NCBI RefSeq assembly: GCF_014202755.1
Contig: NZ_JACHHK010000003.1
Span: forward strand, 248,001 to 312,000
Origin: Catenisphaera adipataccumulans
GTDB taxonomy: Bacteria > Bacillota_I > Bacilli_A > Erysipelotrichales > Erysipelotrichaceae
DNA length: 64,000 bases
Direction: 5' to 3'
Both the position numbers and the translations under genes were made by a program. Under the pieces are notes generated by a model, which worked only from the letters and a program-made list of their open reading frames with translations, had not been told where the DNA came from and ran no database searches. Shown piece after piece: positions 7,299 to 15,099 of the stretch. How positions within the stretch are numbered: position 1 is the stretch's first letter; each line of letters opens with the position of its first letter.

Positions 7299-8618
7299 TT
7301 AAACCAATTTTTGTAAAAAAACTGTCGCCAGTCCCAGGAAAATAAAGAATCCCAGGACATCGGTCGCCGTGGTCAGAAAAATCGATGATGCGATGGCCGG
7401 ATCCGCGTTCAGTTTCTTCAGCGTCAGCGGGATCAGCAGACCGAAAATGCCCGCGATCACCAGATTGCCGATCATGGCCAGTAAAACGATCAGTGACAGA
7501 TAGAAATTGCCATACATAAAATAAACGATCACTGCGGTCACCAAGCCGGTCGAAGCCCCGTCGATGATCCCCAGTAAAATTTCTTTGATCAAAGCCCGGA
7601 CAGCCTGTTTCGTATGCACTTCGTCATGTGACAGATCCCGCACAAGAATAGACATCGTCTGGGTGCCCGCATTGCCGCCCATACCAGAAACAATGGTCAT
7701 GACGGCCGAAAGGGCAACCACTTGTTCGATCGTGCTTTGGAACATCTTGACCGTAAACGAAGCCAGAAAAGCCGTTGCCAGATTGATCATCAGCCAAGGC
7801 AGACGCATGCGAATAGACTCTCCCAAGGTCGTATCGATGCTTTCTTCTTTACTGACACCGGCCATCTGTAAGATATCTTCATCGTACTCGTCGATGATAA
7901 CATCGATGATATCATCGACCGTGATGATACCGAGGATCGCACTCCGTGCATTCACGACCGGGATCGATTTCAGATCGTATTTAGCCACTAAGCTCGCTAC
8001 TTCCTCCTGATCGACTTCCGGATGCACACTGATCACATCGTTGTCCGTGATCGACTGGACCGTCGCGTCCTTCGGCGCGGCCAGCAGATCACGTAGATCG
8101 ACCGTCCCAACCAGCTGCCGGTGCACGTTGATGACATACAGCGTTTCAATGACTTCCGTCTTCGGACCAATTTCACGAATTTTCTGCAAAGCCTGTGAGA
8201 TGCTCAAGGTTTCTTTTAACGCGATATACGCCGTGGTCATGATGCCGCCGGCGGATTCTTCCGGATACTGCAGCAGCTTCGCTATGACCCTGCGGTCATC
8301 TGCCGTCATCCGGTTCATCAGGGCTTTTTTCCGTGCAGTCGGCAGCAGTCCGATACAGTCGGCAATATCGTCCTTCTGCATATGCTCAAACAAACGGACC
8401 AGCCGGTCGTCATCGACCTGTCCGGCAATGTCTTCCCGTTCATCATCATCACATTGTTCCAGCACTTCCGCCAGATCCTCATCTGAAAGATAAGTACACA
8501 TCTTCTGCAGATCTTCCGGTTCCCATTCACCGATCTCTGCCGCAATATCTGCCGGATGCACCGATTCATAATAAGCCAGAAACTTTTCTTTACTGCTCAA
8601 TACTTCTTTGATATCCAT
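7299..8618 (-). CDS. mgtE: Magnesium transporter MgtE
   Basis: The 439-residue protein has the MgtE order: an N-terminal acidic helical domain (residues about 15-125, EDLAEVLEQCDDDEREDI), two CBS domains (about 130-255, GGIMTTAYIALKE, then IPVVNARSAILGIITVDDIIDVI) and a five-helix channel domain (about 275-439, containing SGMGGNAGTQT). It admits Mg2+ at the membrane, with the cytosolic domains closing the pore when Mg2+ is high. An M-box riboswitch with a terminator precedes it. AAGGAGG lies eight bases before the start. Confidence 0.95.
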   Translation of the reverse strand: MDIKEVLSSKEKFLAYYESVHPADIAAEIGEWEPEDLQKMCTYLSDEDLAEVLEQCDDDEREDIAGQVDDDRLVRLFEHMQKDDIADCIGLLPTARKKALMNRMTADDRRVIAKLLQYPEESAGGIMTTAYIALKETLSISQALQKIREIGPKTEVIETLYVINVHRQLVGTVDLRDLLAAPKDATVQSITDNDVISVHPEVDQEEVASLVAKYDLKSIPVVNARSAILGIITVDDIIDVIIDEYDEDILQMAGVSKEESIDTTLGESIRMRLPWLMINLATAFLASFTVKMFQSTIEQVVALSAVMTIVSGMGGNAGTQTMSILVRDLSHDEVHTKQAVRALIKEILLGIIDGASTGLVTAVIVYFMYGNFYLSLIVLLAMIGNLVIAGIFGLLIPLTLKKLNADPAIASSIFLTTATDVLGFFIFLGLATVFLQKLV

Positions 8619-8665
8619 ACCGTTCGCCTCCTTTTTCTATTCGAAGCGAAGGTCAACCTGTGAAT

Positions 8666-8740
8666 TTATCGACGAAGTGGTTCGTGTAAAGACGCAGATT
8701 CCTCCGCTGTCCACCGTCGATCCGGAACTGATGCTTCCAT
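8666..8740 (-). CDS. Candidate 24-codon ORF between the M-box terminator and mgtE
   Basis: The ORF MEASVPDRRWTAEESASLHEPLRR starts with ATG after an AAGGAAG ribosome site seven bases upstream. It would be translated only when the M-box terminator is read through. A perfect 9-bp inverted repeat (8684-8692 with 8740-8748) covers its ribosome-site spacer and the first base of the start codon. Leader peptides regulate mgtA in enterobacteria, but this one is unrelated in sequence. Its reality is uncertain. Confidence 0.35.
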   Translation of the reverse strand: MEASVPDRRWTAEESASLHEPLRR

Positions 8741-8748
8741 CTTTACAC
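8684..8748 (-). repeat. 9-bp inverted repeat in the mgtE leader
   Basis: GTGTAAAGA and TCTTTACAC (plus-strand 8684-8692 and 8740-8748) are fully complementary. On the RNA the hairpin lies between the M-box terminator and the mgtE ribosome site. No T-tract follows, so it may be a translational or stability element. Confidence 0.45.
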
Positions 8749-8759
8749 TTCCTTTCCGT

Positions 8760-8790
8760 AAAAAAACCGTGTGTCCGGCCGAACACACGG
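8760..8790 (-). terminator. Intrinsic terminator, expression platform of the M-box
   Basis: On the minus strand CCGTGTGT and ACACACGG form the outer stem around a GC-rich core, followed by T7. It lies just after the conserved 3' end of the M-box, as expected for Mg2+-induced termination. Confidence 0.88.
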
Positions 8791-8799
8791 GAAAAGTCC

Positions 8800-8952
8800 C
8801 ACTCGATTCGTTTGAGCTTTGACTTTGCGGGGCATGAAAAACTATATTAAAATGCACCTTCGGAATCGATACATCCTGTTCACCAGCGCATGGTGTTTCC
8901 ACCACTCTGCGGCAATAGCCCGGATCCCCGTAGTAGCCTCACCTACCGAACA
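8800..8952 (-). ncRNA. M-box (ykoK-type) magnesium riboswitch
   Basis: The minus strand begins GTTCGGTAGGTGAGGC, continues with a GGTGGAAACACC hairpin and CGCTGGTGAACAGGATG, and ends with CAAAGCTCAAACGA. These are the conserved 5' and 3' core blocks of Mg2+-sensing M-box RNAs. It precedes an intrinsic terminator and mgtE. High Mg2+ is expected to stabilise the aptamer and permit termination. A covariance-model search would confirm it. Confidence 0.88.
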
Positions 8953-8966
8953 ATATATCCACATTC

Positions 8967-8995
8967 AGTATCGTCTTTTCCGTTTCAAGATGCAA
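8967..8995 (-). promoter_or_regulatory. mgtE leader promoter
   Basis: On the minus strand TTGCAT (8990-8995) and GATACT (8967-8972) are separated by 17 bases. Transcription would begin just before the M-box. Confidence 0.55.
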
Positions 8996-9001
8996 GTACT
9001 T

Positions 9002-9199
9002 TTAACGATATTCCATTAAAATTTCGGTATAATCCCGCCGGCCATCGATATAATCCTCAAACACATCCAGCGGATCTTTCCGATGAAAAAGTGTGCAGAT
9101 CCCGCACATCTCACAATTGGACCGGCATTGATACATTTTCTGGATAAAAGATAAACGTTCTTCACGCGTAGAATGAAGATAATCAGGAGCCATATTCAT
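9002..9199 (-). CDS. Small cysteine-rich protein of unknown function
   Basis: The protein is about 65 residues long and carries the cluster CRSNCEMCGIC (spacing C-x3-C-x2-C-x2-C), which could bind zinc or an iron-sulfur cluster. It ends with an acidic DVFEDYIDGRRDYTEILMEYR-type tail. I do not recognise the family. The start is uncertain: a TACAAT box at 9210-9215 overlaps the upstream ATG at 9211, which would put transcription onset at the GTG at 9202 or just before the ATG at 9199. It is transcribed toward the mgtE leader and away from sigA. Confidence 0.5.
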   Translation of the reverse strand: MNMAPDYLHSTREERLSFIQKMYQCRSNCEMCGICTLFHRKDPLDVFEDYIDGRRDYTEILMEYR

Positions 9200-9311
9200 C
9201 ACCGTTTTCATTGTACACCAGGCAAAGAAAAAGGAAAAACGTCACGCATAACGCAAAATATTATATAATAGAAGGAGAAACTCCGTATTGTTTTGTAAAA
9301 AGGAGAAACAC

Positions 9312-10385
9312 ATGGCAAAAAAAATTACCTATCATTCATTAGAGGAAGCGAAGCAAGCTCTCCTCAAAGAAAACGGCAAAATAAAACAAAGCGACTTTAT
9401 GGAAGCCATGAACGATCTGGAACTGGACGACAGTCAGATCGAAGAACTGATGAACTGGTGCACCGATCATAAAATTACTTTCTCGGATGAAGAAGCCGAA
9501 ACGGAACAAAACGATATCGAGCAGCTCGAAAAAGATTTCTCTGACGGCCGCTCCTACTCATCTAATAATTCCGTCAAAGTCTATTTGCATCAGCTGGGTG
9601 AATATCCGCTGCTAAGTCCGGAAGAAGAACAAGAAATAGCCAAACGCGTCAAGGAAGGTGATCCGGAAGCCAAACAGACGCTGATCAATTCCAATCTGCG
9701 TCTGGTCGTTTCCATCGCCAAGAAATACAACGGCCGCGGTCTGTCCTTCCAGGACCTGATCCAGGAAGGAAACTTTGGTCTGATGCGCGCAGTGGATAAG
9801 TTCGACTACACCAAGGGGTATAAATTTTCGACTTATGCGACATGGTGGATCCGTCAGGCCATCACCCGCGCCATCGGCGATCAGAGCCGTACCATCCGCA
9901 TCCCGATCCATATGGTCGAAACCATCGGGCGGGTCAAAAAAGCTGAACGCGATCTGATGCAGAATTTAGGCCGGGAACCGACTTATGAAGAAATCGCCGC
10001 GAAGATGCAGACGCTGACGCCGGAAAAGGTGGCCGAGATCAAACAGATCGCCCAAAGTCCGGAAAGCTTAGAAAAACCGACCGGAAAAGATGACGGTTCC
10101 TTTGTGGCTGACTTTGTGGAAGATAAAAGCACCGTACGTCCGGATGAATATTCTGATCAGCTGCAGCTGAAAACGGAAATCAAGGAAGCGCTGAAACACT
10201 TAAGCGACCGCGATGCACAGATCCTGCGCTTACGATACGGCTTAGAAGACGGCAAGACCCATACCTTGGAAGAAGTCGGAAAACAGTTCGGCATCACGCG
10301 GGAACGGGTCCGGCAGATCGAAGCAAAGGCACTGCGCCAGCTGCGCAATCCTAGAAACTGTAAAAATCTAAAAGACTTTATGTAA
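9312..10385 (+). CDS. sigA: Primary RNA polymerase sigma factor SigA/RpoD
   Basis: The 357-residue protein has region 1.1 (residues about 1-60), region 1.2 ([19 protein letters not shown]), region 2 with [21 protein letters not shown]-type core and promoter-melting residues, region 3, and region 4.2 ([19 protein letters not shown]). It directs RNA polymerase to housekeeping promoters. It is shorter than proteobacterial RpoD because it lacks the non-conserved insert, as usual in Firmicutes. AAAAGGAG lies seven bases before the ATG. dnaG, its usual neighbour, is absent, so it stands alone here with its own terminator. Confidence 0.96.
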   Translation: MAKKITYHSLEEAKQALLKENGKIKQSDFMEAMNDLELDDSQIEELMNWCTDHKITFSDEEAETEQNDIEQLEKDFSDGRSYSSNNSVKVYLHQLGEYPLLSPEEEQEIAKRVKEGDPEAKQTLINSNLRLVVSIAKKYNGRGLSFQDLIQEGNFGLMRAVDKFDYTKGYKFSTYATWWIRQAITRAIGDQSRTIRIPIHMVETIGRVKKAERDLMQNLGREPTYEEIAAKMQTLTPEKVAEIKQIAQSPESLEKPTGKDDGSFVADFVEDKSTVRPDEYSDQLQLKTEIKEALKHLSDRDAQILRLRYGLEDGKTHTLEEVGKQFGITRERVRQIEAKALRQLRNPRNCKNLKDFM

Positions 10386-10387
10386 AA

Positions 10388-10416
10388 AACGAGAGAGGTC
10401 ATCCTCTCTCGTTTCT
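10388..10416. terminator. Bidirectional terminator between sigA and the manA-ROK gene
   Basis: AACGAGAGAGG and CCTCTCTCGTT pair perfectly around TCAT. T's flank the stem on the plus side and A's on the other, so it can serve both convergent genes. Confidence 0.82.
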
Positions 10417-12267
10417 TTATAAGCTGGCTGCGCCGATCATACCGGCATAGTCGCCCAGTTCGGCAACCGCCAGTTTCGGTACACTGCTGTTCGGTCCGCC
10501 GAAACAGTCACGCGCCATAATTTCTTCCAGCGGCGGAATCAAAACATCCGCATGTTCGCTGATCTTACCGCCCAAAAGCACCAGCTGCGGACGGAAAATA
10601 TTTACGATGTTGACAATGCCCGTGCCGAGCATTTGTTCATATTGCTCAACGACCTCCTGCATATCAATATTTCCGTGCGTCGCTCTGCGGAAAATTTCAT
10701 CCAGCGGCATGTCTTTGCCGGATGCTTCTTTGGCAGCCCGCAGCAGCGCCGGCACAGAAGCATAGGCTTCCAGACAGCCGCGCCGGCCGCATGTACACGG
10801 ACGGCCGTTGACCCGCACGACCGTATGGCCGATCTCACTGCCGCCCATGATGCCGCCTTCGAACACTTCGCCGTTCAGGATCAGACCGCCGCCGACACCG
10901 TTGCCCAACGTGAACATGACGACATCGCTGTAGTCTTTGCCCGCACCGGCCACCGCTTCGCCCAAGGCAGCGCAGTCCGCATCGTTGGCAATGCGCACTG
11001 GACACGGGATCACTTTGCCCAGACGCTTGGCAAGTTCAACATTTTCCCAATGAATATTATTCGAATAGATCACAGTTCCCTTCTTGCGGTCGATCGTGCC
11101 CGGCACACCGACACCGACAACCGTGCAGCGATCCAGCGGGATCGCATTCTTTTCCAACAATGCCAGCGTATTTTGAGCGATCTCGTCGATCACATCCTCG
11201 GCAGCCCGGGAATTATCCATCGGATATTTCTCTTTTGCCAGCAGATGATCCTCATTGTCGACCAAACCGATCTGGATCTCGGCAGAACCAATATTGATAC
11301 CGACACGAATCGGATCTTCCTTTTCGCGGATCGTCGTCATCAATGCTTCACAGCGGCCCTCAATTTGCCAGTTGCCGCTGTCTGCGGACAGGAAGAAACT
11401 GTCCCCTTTGGTAAACGGCAGTGTTTCCCCATGCGAACTGATCGTGCCTTCGCCGTCCATGATCAGAATGCTCAGGAAGGAATCTTCATTGATCGATCCT
11501 TGCGTCCGGCTGCGCGTTTTCCCGTCCAGAAGCAGTTTATCGACCGTAAAATAATCGCAGTCTGCCACATGCGGATACCCTACGTTTCGCTGCTCGATCG
11601 GTTTCCGGTTCGTGACATCCAGTGCCTGCCGGATATGCAGATCACGCGGTTTTCCATCTTTGCCCATACGACCGTAATCATAGATCCGGTATGTGACATT
11701 TGAGTTCTGCTGAATTTCCGCGATCAAGATTCCTTTGCCGATCGCATGTAACGTACCGGATCGAATAAAGAACGTATCGCCTTTATGGACCGGCACCGCA
11801 TTCAGCACCTCAAGCAATGTATTGTCTTTGATCCGCTGTTCGAACTCTTCCTTGGAAATTTCTTTTTTGAACCCATAATAAAGGAACGAGCCCGGTTCCG
11901 CGTCAATGATATACCACATTTCCGTCTTGCCGTATTCACCTTCGTTTTTCAGCGCATACGTATTGCCCGGATGGACCTGAATGGATAAATTATCTTTCGC
12001 ATCGATAAACTTCGTCAGGATCGGAAATTCACGGAACCTGCGGCAATGCGTGCCCAGCACTTCAAATCCTTCCGCATCAATGTATTCCTGTAAGGTCTTA
12101 CCGGCATATTTTCCGTTGACGATGGTCGACGGTCCTGCGGGATGGCAGGATAATTCCCATGCCTCGGCAATGACCGGACCAGTGTCCTCTACACCATATT
12201 CATCGGCCAGCCGATGACCGCCCCAGATATAATCTTTGGTGGCGGGTTTTAATTTCAATAAAGCCAT
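10417..12267 (-). CDS. Fusion of mannose-6-phosphate isomerase (ManA) and ROK-family sugar kinase
   Basis: Residues 1-315 are a class I phosphomannose isomerase: metal ligands fit Q97 and H99 (IQVHPG), E116 (KTEMWYI) and H174 (GTLHAIG). From about residue 320 a ROK kinase begins. It has catalytic D429 (IANDAD), H481 and the zinc cluster C491/C493/C498 (CTCGRRGC). The N-terminal phosphate loop is unusual: NIGSAE instead of DIGGT. ManA converts mannose-6-P to fructose-6-P; ROK kinases phosphorylate glucose, mannose, ManNAc or fructose. It is the last gene of the nagB-nanE operon, so a mannose or ManNAc kinase role is attractive but unproven. No frameshift or internal stop separates the halves. 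Confidence 0.9.
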   Translation of the reverse strand: MALLKLKPATKDYIWGGHRLADEYGVEDTGPVIAEAWELSCHPAGPSTIVNGKYAGKTLQEYIDAEGFEVLGTHCRRFREFPILTKFIDAKDNLSIQVHPGNTYALKNEGEYGKTEMWYIIDAEPGSFLYYGFKKEISKEEFEQRIKDNTLLEVLNAVPVHKGDTFFIRSGTLHAIGKGILIAEIQQNSNVTYRIYDYGRMGKDGKPRDLHIRQALDVTNRKPIEQRNVGYPHVADCDYFTVDKLLLDGKTRSRTQGSINEDSFLSILIMDGEGTISSHGETLPFTKGDSFFLSADSGNWQIEGRCEALMTTIREKEDPIRVGINIGSAEIQIGLVDNEDHLLAKEKYPMDNSRAAEDVIDEIAQNTLALLEKNAIPLDRCTVVGVGVPGTIDRKKGTVIYSNNIHWENVELAKRLGKVIPCPVRIANDADCAALGEAVAGAGKDYSDVVMFTLGNGVGGGLILNGEVFEGGIMGGSEIGHTVVRVNGRPCTCGRRGCLEAYASVPALLRAAKEASGKDMPLDEIFRRATHGNIDMQEVVEQYEQMLGTGIVNIVNIFRPQLVLLGGKISEHADVLIPPLEEIMARDCFGGPNSSVPKLAVAELGDYAGMIGAASL

Positions 12268-12279
12268 AGCTTTCTCCTC

Positions 12280-12816
12280 TTATTTCATTACCAAGCGATC
12301 TTGAATTTCCTCCAATGATGAACAAAATTCAAATTTCTGCCGATCGTGTGCTCCCACAAATTCTTTTTCAACCATGTGATCCAAAAATTTTTCCAGATCA
12401 TCATAATACCCATTGATATTAAAAAACAAACACGGTCCTGTTTCGCGGTCCAGCCGCTTCAGCGACATCACCTCGCTGATTTCTTCCAGTGTCCCTGGCC
12501 CGCCGGGCAGCGCTATAAACGCATCTGCCAGTTCGATCATCTTGCTTTTGCGCTGCGGCATCGTATCTACCATGATCGTCTGGGTCATGTTCGGACAGAT
12601 CTTCTCTCGATCTTTGAGAAAATACGGCATGACACCGATCACCTGGCCGCCGGCATCCAAAACCGTCCGGCTGATGATCCCCATCAGTCCGTTTGTCCCG
12701 CCGCCGTAAACCAAGGTATGTCCCGCCGCAGCGAGCCATTTCCCTAACGCTTCGGTCTGGGTCCGGTAATTTGGATCGCTGCCGAATCCCGATCCGCAGT
12801 AAACCGCAATATTCAT
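12280..12816 (-). CDS. LOG-family protein (TIGR00730 type nucleotide phosphoribohydrolase)
   Basis: The 178-residue protein has the LOG signature GGGTNGLMG and PGGPGTLEE, on a Rossmann-like fold starting MNIAVYCGSG. Family members hydrolyse nucleoside 5'-monophosphates to base and ribose-5-phosphate, with cytokinin nucleotides as the best-known substrates; the bacterial role is often unclear. The start at 12816 is chosen for AGAAGG upstream and the conserved N-terminus; longer frames read into the preceding gene. It begins one base after the stop of the PNPOx-NanE gene, so it belongs to the amino-sugar operon, although its link to sugar catabolism is not obvious. Confidence 0.88.
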   Translation of the reverse strand: MNIAVYCGSGFGSDPNYRTQTEALGKWLAAAGHTLVYGGGTNGLMGIISRTVLDAGGQVIGVMPYFLKDREKICPNMTQTIMVDTMPQRKSKMIELADAFIALPGGPGTLEEISEVMSLKRLDRETGPCLFFNINGYYDDLEKFLDHMVEKEFVGAHDRQKFEFCSSLEEIQDRLVMK

Positions 12817-12817
12817 A

Positions 12818-13837
12818 CTATTTTCCTTCTTTCTCAAGGGCTGCCGTAAACCGAGCCGCAATATTCTGCGGCCGCGTGATCGCCGAACCGACAACGACAC
12901 TGAAACAGCCCAGATCCAATACACGGCGTGCCTTTTCCGGCGTATCGATATTGCCTTCCGCGATCAATGGCACATGGATCTGTTCAAGCGCCTGCCGGAT
13001 CCATTCAAAATCATTCTCTTCGATCCGATGTCCCCGGCTGGCTTCTGTATATCCGACCAGCGTCGTGCCGATATAATCAAAGCCTAGTTCATCGGCCTGC
13101 AGGATCTCTGCCGGTGTTGAACAGTCTGCCATCAACTTCTGCTGCGGATAACGGGAACGGATCGCTGCCACAAAATCCGCCAGCGATATATTCCCCGGAC
13201 GCAGACGATCGGTCGCATCCAGCGCGATCACATCTGGACCAGCAGATACCAGTGCATCGATCTCTTTCATCGTCGGTGTGATGTATACCGGACTGTCCGG
13301 ATATTCCGCCTTGATGATCCCGATGATCGGCAGATCGACCTGAGTACGGATCGCCTGGATATCCGCGGTCGAATTGGCCCGGATCCCGGCTGCGCCGGCT
13401 CGTCTTGCCGCCTCTGCCATGCGGGCCATGATCACAGAAGAATGTAACGGTTCTTCGGGCAGTGCCTGACAGGAAACGATCAGCTTTCCGTACACGTTTT
13501 CAAACGGGCGCTGAGCAGAAATATGAAAAGCCTGAGATGTTCCGTCCGGTGAAACCAGCTCTGCCTGAGCACTGCGGAAATAACACCGGCTGTCTTCGAT
13601 CAAAAGGCGGCCTTCCATCCGAAGCTGCTGCTGCCCGCTGACTGCCAGAAGCGCTGCTTTAGGATTCGTATTAAGCCGCTGCAGCGTTTCTTTGTCGCAG
13701 CCGATCACATATAGTCTGCCATTCTCCAAATGAACGCTTCGAATAGGAAGAATGTGCGGCTGTCCTTGTTCCTGTGTTGCCAGGTATAATTCCGGGAATT
13801 GGACCAGGAATGTATAAAGGCGCTCGATCTCATTCAT
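12818..13837 (-). CDS. Fusion of PNPOx-like flavin-binding domain and ManNAc-6-P epimerase (NanE)
   Basis: Residues 1-115 look like a pyridoxamine-5'-phosphate-oxidase-type split barrel (IERLYTFLVQFPELYLAT, RLYVIGCDKETLQRLNTNPK, GRLLIEDS). From about residue 118 a full NanE begins (KLIVSCQALPEEPLHS), with the barrel motifs GAAGIRANS, PIIGIIKAEYP, VIALDATDR and PLIAEGNI. NanE converts ManNAc-6-P to GlcNAc-6-P in sialic acid/ManNAc use. The gene starts directly after the nagB stop (TAAATG). The N-terminal domain may be a small-molecule or flavin sensor, or only structural. Confidence 0.88.
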   Translation of the reverse strand: MNEIERLYTFLVQFPELYLATQEQGQPHILPIRSVHLENGRLYVIGCDKETLQRLNTNPKAALLAVSGQQQLRMEGRLLIEDSRCYFRSAQAELVSPDGTSQAFHISAQRPFENVYGKLIVSCQALPEEPLHSSVIMARMAEAARRAGAAGIRANSTADIQAIRTQVDLPIIGIIKAEYPDSPVYITPTMKEIDALVSAGPDVIALDATDRLRPGNISLADFVAAIRSRYPQQKLMADCSTPAEILQADELGFDYIGTTLVGYTEASRGHRIEENDFEWIRQALEQIHVPLIAEGNIDTPEKARRVLDLGCFSVVVGSAITRPQNIAARFTAALEKEGK

Positions 13838-14560
13838 TTATCGATCCAATCCAGCAGCTGCCGCCTGGTCCAGTACAACGACGACATCATCGTGCTTCTG
13901 CAGTGCACTGGCTGGACAGCTTTCTGTTGCCGGACCTTCGATCATCGCCTTGACAGCGTCTGCCTTTTCAGCGCCGGATGCCACCAGCAGGATCTTCTTA
14001 GCTTTCAGGATCGAACCGATGCCCATCGAAATGGCCTGCTTCGGCACTTTATTGATATCGTGATCAAAAAACCGCGAATTGGCTTCGATCGTGCTCGGGG
14101 TCAGATCCACAATGTGTGTCGTCTGTGCAAACGGTGTCCCCGGTTCGTTGAAACCGATGTGGCCGTTTCGGCCGATACCGAGCAGCTGAAGATCGCACGT
14201 AACGGCATCCCATTGTTTTTCATAAGTGTCTGCTTCTTCCTGTGTCGAGCCGCTTGGCAGATGGGTGTTCTCTTCTTTGATATCGATATGATCAAATAAA
14301 TTTTTATGCATGAATGTATAGTAAGATTCCGGATGATTTTTTGGCAGCCCGACGTATTCATCCAAATTGTATGTCGTGATGTCTTGATAGCTCGTGCCGT
14401 TTTCTTCATGATCCCTGACCATGCATTTGTACAACCCTTCCGGACTGCTTCCGGTTGCTAAACCGAGCACGGCTTTTGGATTCTTTGTGATGACATCTTT
14501 CATCACTTCAAATGCTTTTTCTGACATTTCATTATAATCTTTACAAACAATGACCCTCAT
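13838..14560 (-). CDS. nagB: Glucosamine-6-phosphate deaminase
   Basis: The 240-residue protein has VLGLATGSSPEGLYK, the DEYVGL active-site region and GIGRNGHIGFNEPG, and lacks the C-terminal allosteric extension of the E. coli hexamer, like other Firmicute NagB proteins. It converts GlcN-6-P to fructose-6-P and ammonia. It is the first gene of the operon that continues with NanE, LOG and ManA-ROK. GGAGG lies before the ATG and an extended -10 promoter precedes it. nagA, the preceding step, is encoded separately at 24763-25899. Confidence 0.95.
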   Translation of the reverse strand: MRVIVCKDYNEMSEKAFEVMKDVITKNPKAVLGLATGSSPEGLYKCMVRDHEENGTSYQDITTYNLDEYVGLPKNHPESYYTFMHKNLFDHIDIKEENTHLPSGSTQEEADTYEKQWDAVTCDLQLLGIGRNGHIGFNEPGTPFAQTTHIVDLTPSTIEANSRFFDHDINKVPKQAISMGIGSILKAKKILLVASGAEKADAVKAMIEGPATESCPASALQKHDDVVVVLDQAAAAGLDR

Positions 14561-14585
14561 AAATACCTCCGCTATTGTCCCTCAT

Positions 14586-14613
14586 ACTATAGCATACCCC
14601 CCTGCTTTTTCAA
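14586..14613 (-). promoter_or_regulatory. Promoter of the nagB-nanE-LOG-manA operon
   Basis: On the minus strand TTGAAA (14608-14613) and TATAGT (14586-14591) are 16 bases apart, and TGC immediately before the -10 makes it an extended -10 promoter. Confidence 0.72.
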
Positions 14614-14626
14614 ACGCTTCAGCCGG

Positions 14627-14651
14627 AAAAAAAGATGCCTTCCGGCATCTT
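14627..14651 (-). terminator. Terminator of the XRE regulator gene
   Basis: On the minus strand AAGATGCC and GGCATCTT pair around GGAA and run into a T-tract. Confidence 0.82.
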
Positions 14652-14657
14652 CTGCTT

Positions 14658-14975
14658 TTATAATTCGGACTGCTGTAATTCCATGATCTCCGGAAATATT
14701 TCGAGCCGGCGGATCATGATATGTGTACGAGGATTATAATCAAAAAACATCAATAATGCCAGGTAGGTATTCCAGGACATTTTGCGTTTTCCGCCTTCGA
14801 TCGCATTATAGGTCTGACGGGAAATTCCGACTGCTTCTGCCAGATCCTCCTGCGTAATATTAACGGTACTGCGCAGAACCGGCAGTTCATCTGTCAGTTT
14901 CTCAATGAAATAGTCTTTCTCTTCCGGCATAAAATGCCATGCCTGTTTCTTTCCGGCATGCTTATTGATTTTCAT
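14658..14975 (-). CDS. XRE-family helix-turn-helix regulator
   Basis: The 105-residue protein has a central Cro/CI-type helix-turn-helix (NITQEDLAEAVGISRQTYNAIE, residues about 40-62) with short flanking segments. The ATG at 14975 is preferred because GGAGAG lies just upstream; a GTG at 14987 is an in-frame alternative. Compact XRE proteins of this type are general DNA-binding regulators. It stands alone between terminators, so its target cannot be inferred. Confidence 0.8.
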   Translation of the reverse strand: MKINKHAGKKQAWHFMPEEKDYFIEKLTDELPVLRSTVNITQEDLAEAVGISRQTYNAIEGGKRKMSWNTYLALLMFFDYNPRTHIMIRRLEIFPEIMELQQSEL

Positions 14976-15071
14976 AATACTCTCCACCCAGCTTTAATTG
15001 CATTATTAATTATACATCATTTTATTTCAAAATAAAACTAATGTATAAGGAATTCACTATTTTATCATCAA

Positions 15072-15097
15072 AAAAGCACACCCGAAGGTGTGCTTTT
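15072..15097. terminator. Bidirectional terminator downstream of the sulfotransferase gene
   Basis: AAAAGCACACC and GGTGTGCTTTT are perfectly complementary with a CGAA loop. Confidence 0.82.
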
Positions 15098-15099
15098 CT

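Noticed and set aside
10552-11703. 383-codon plus-strand ORF opposite the ManA-ROK gene
   Set aside because: It is antisense to a clear two-domain enzyme, has no family motif or ribosome site, and its composition (His/Asp/Arg-rich) is that of a shadow frame.
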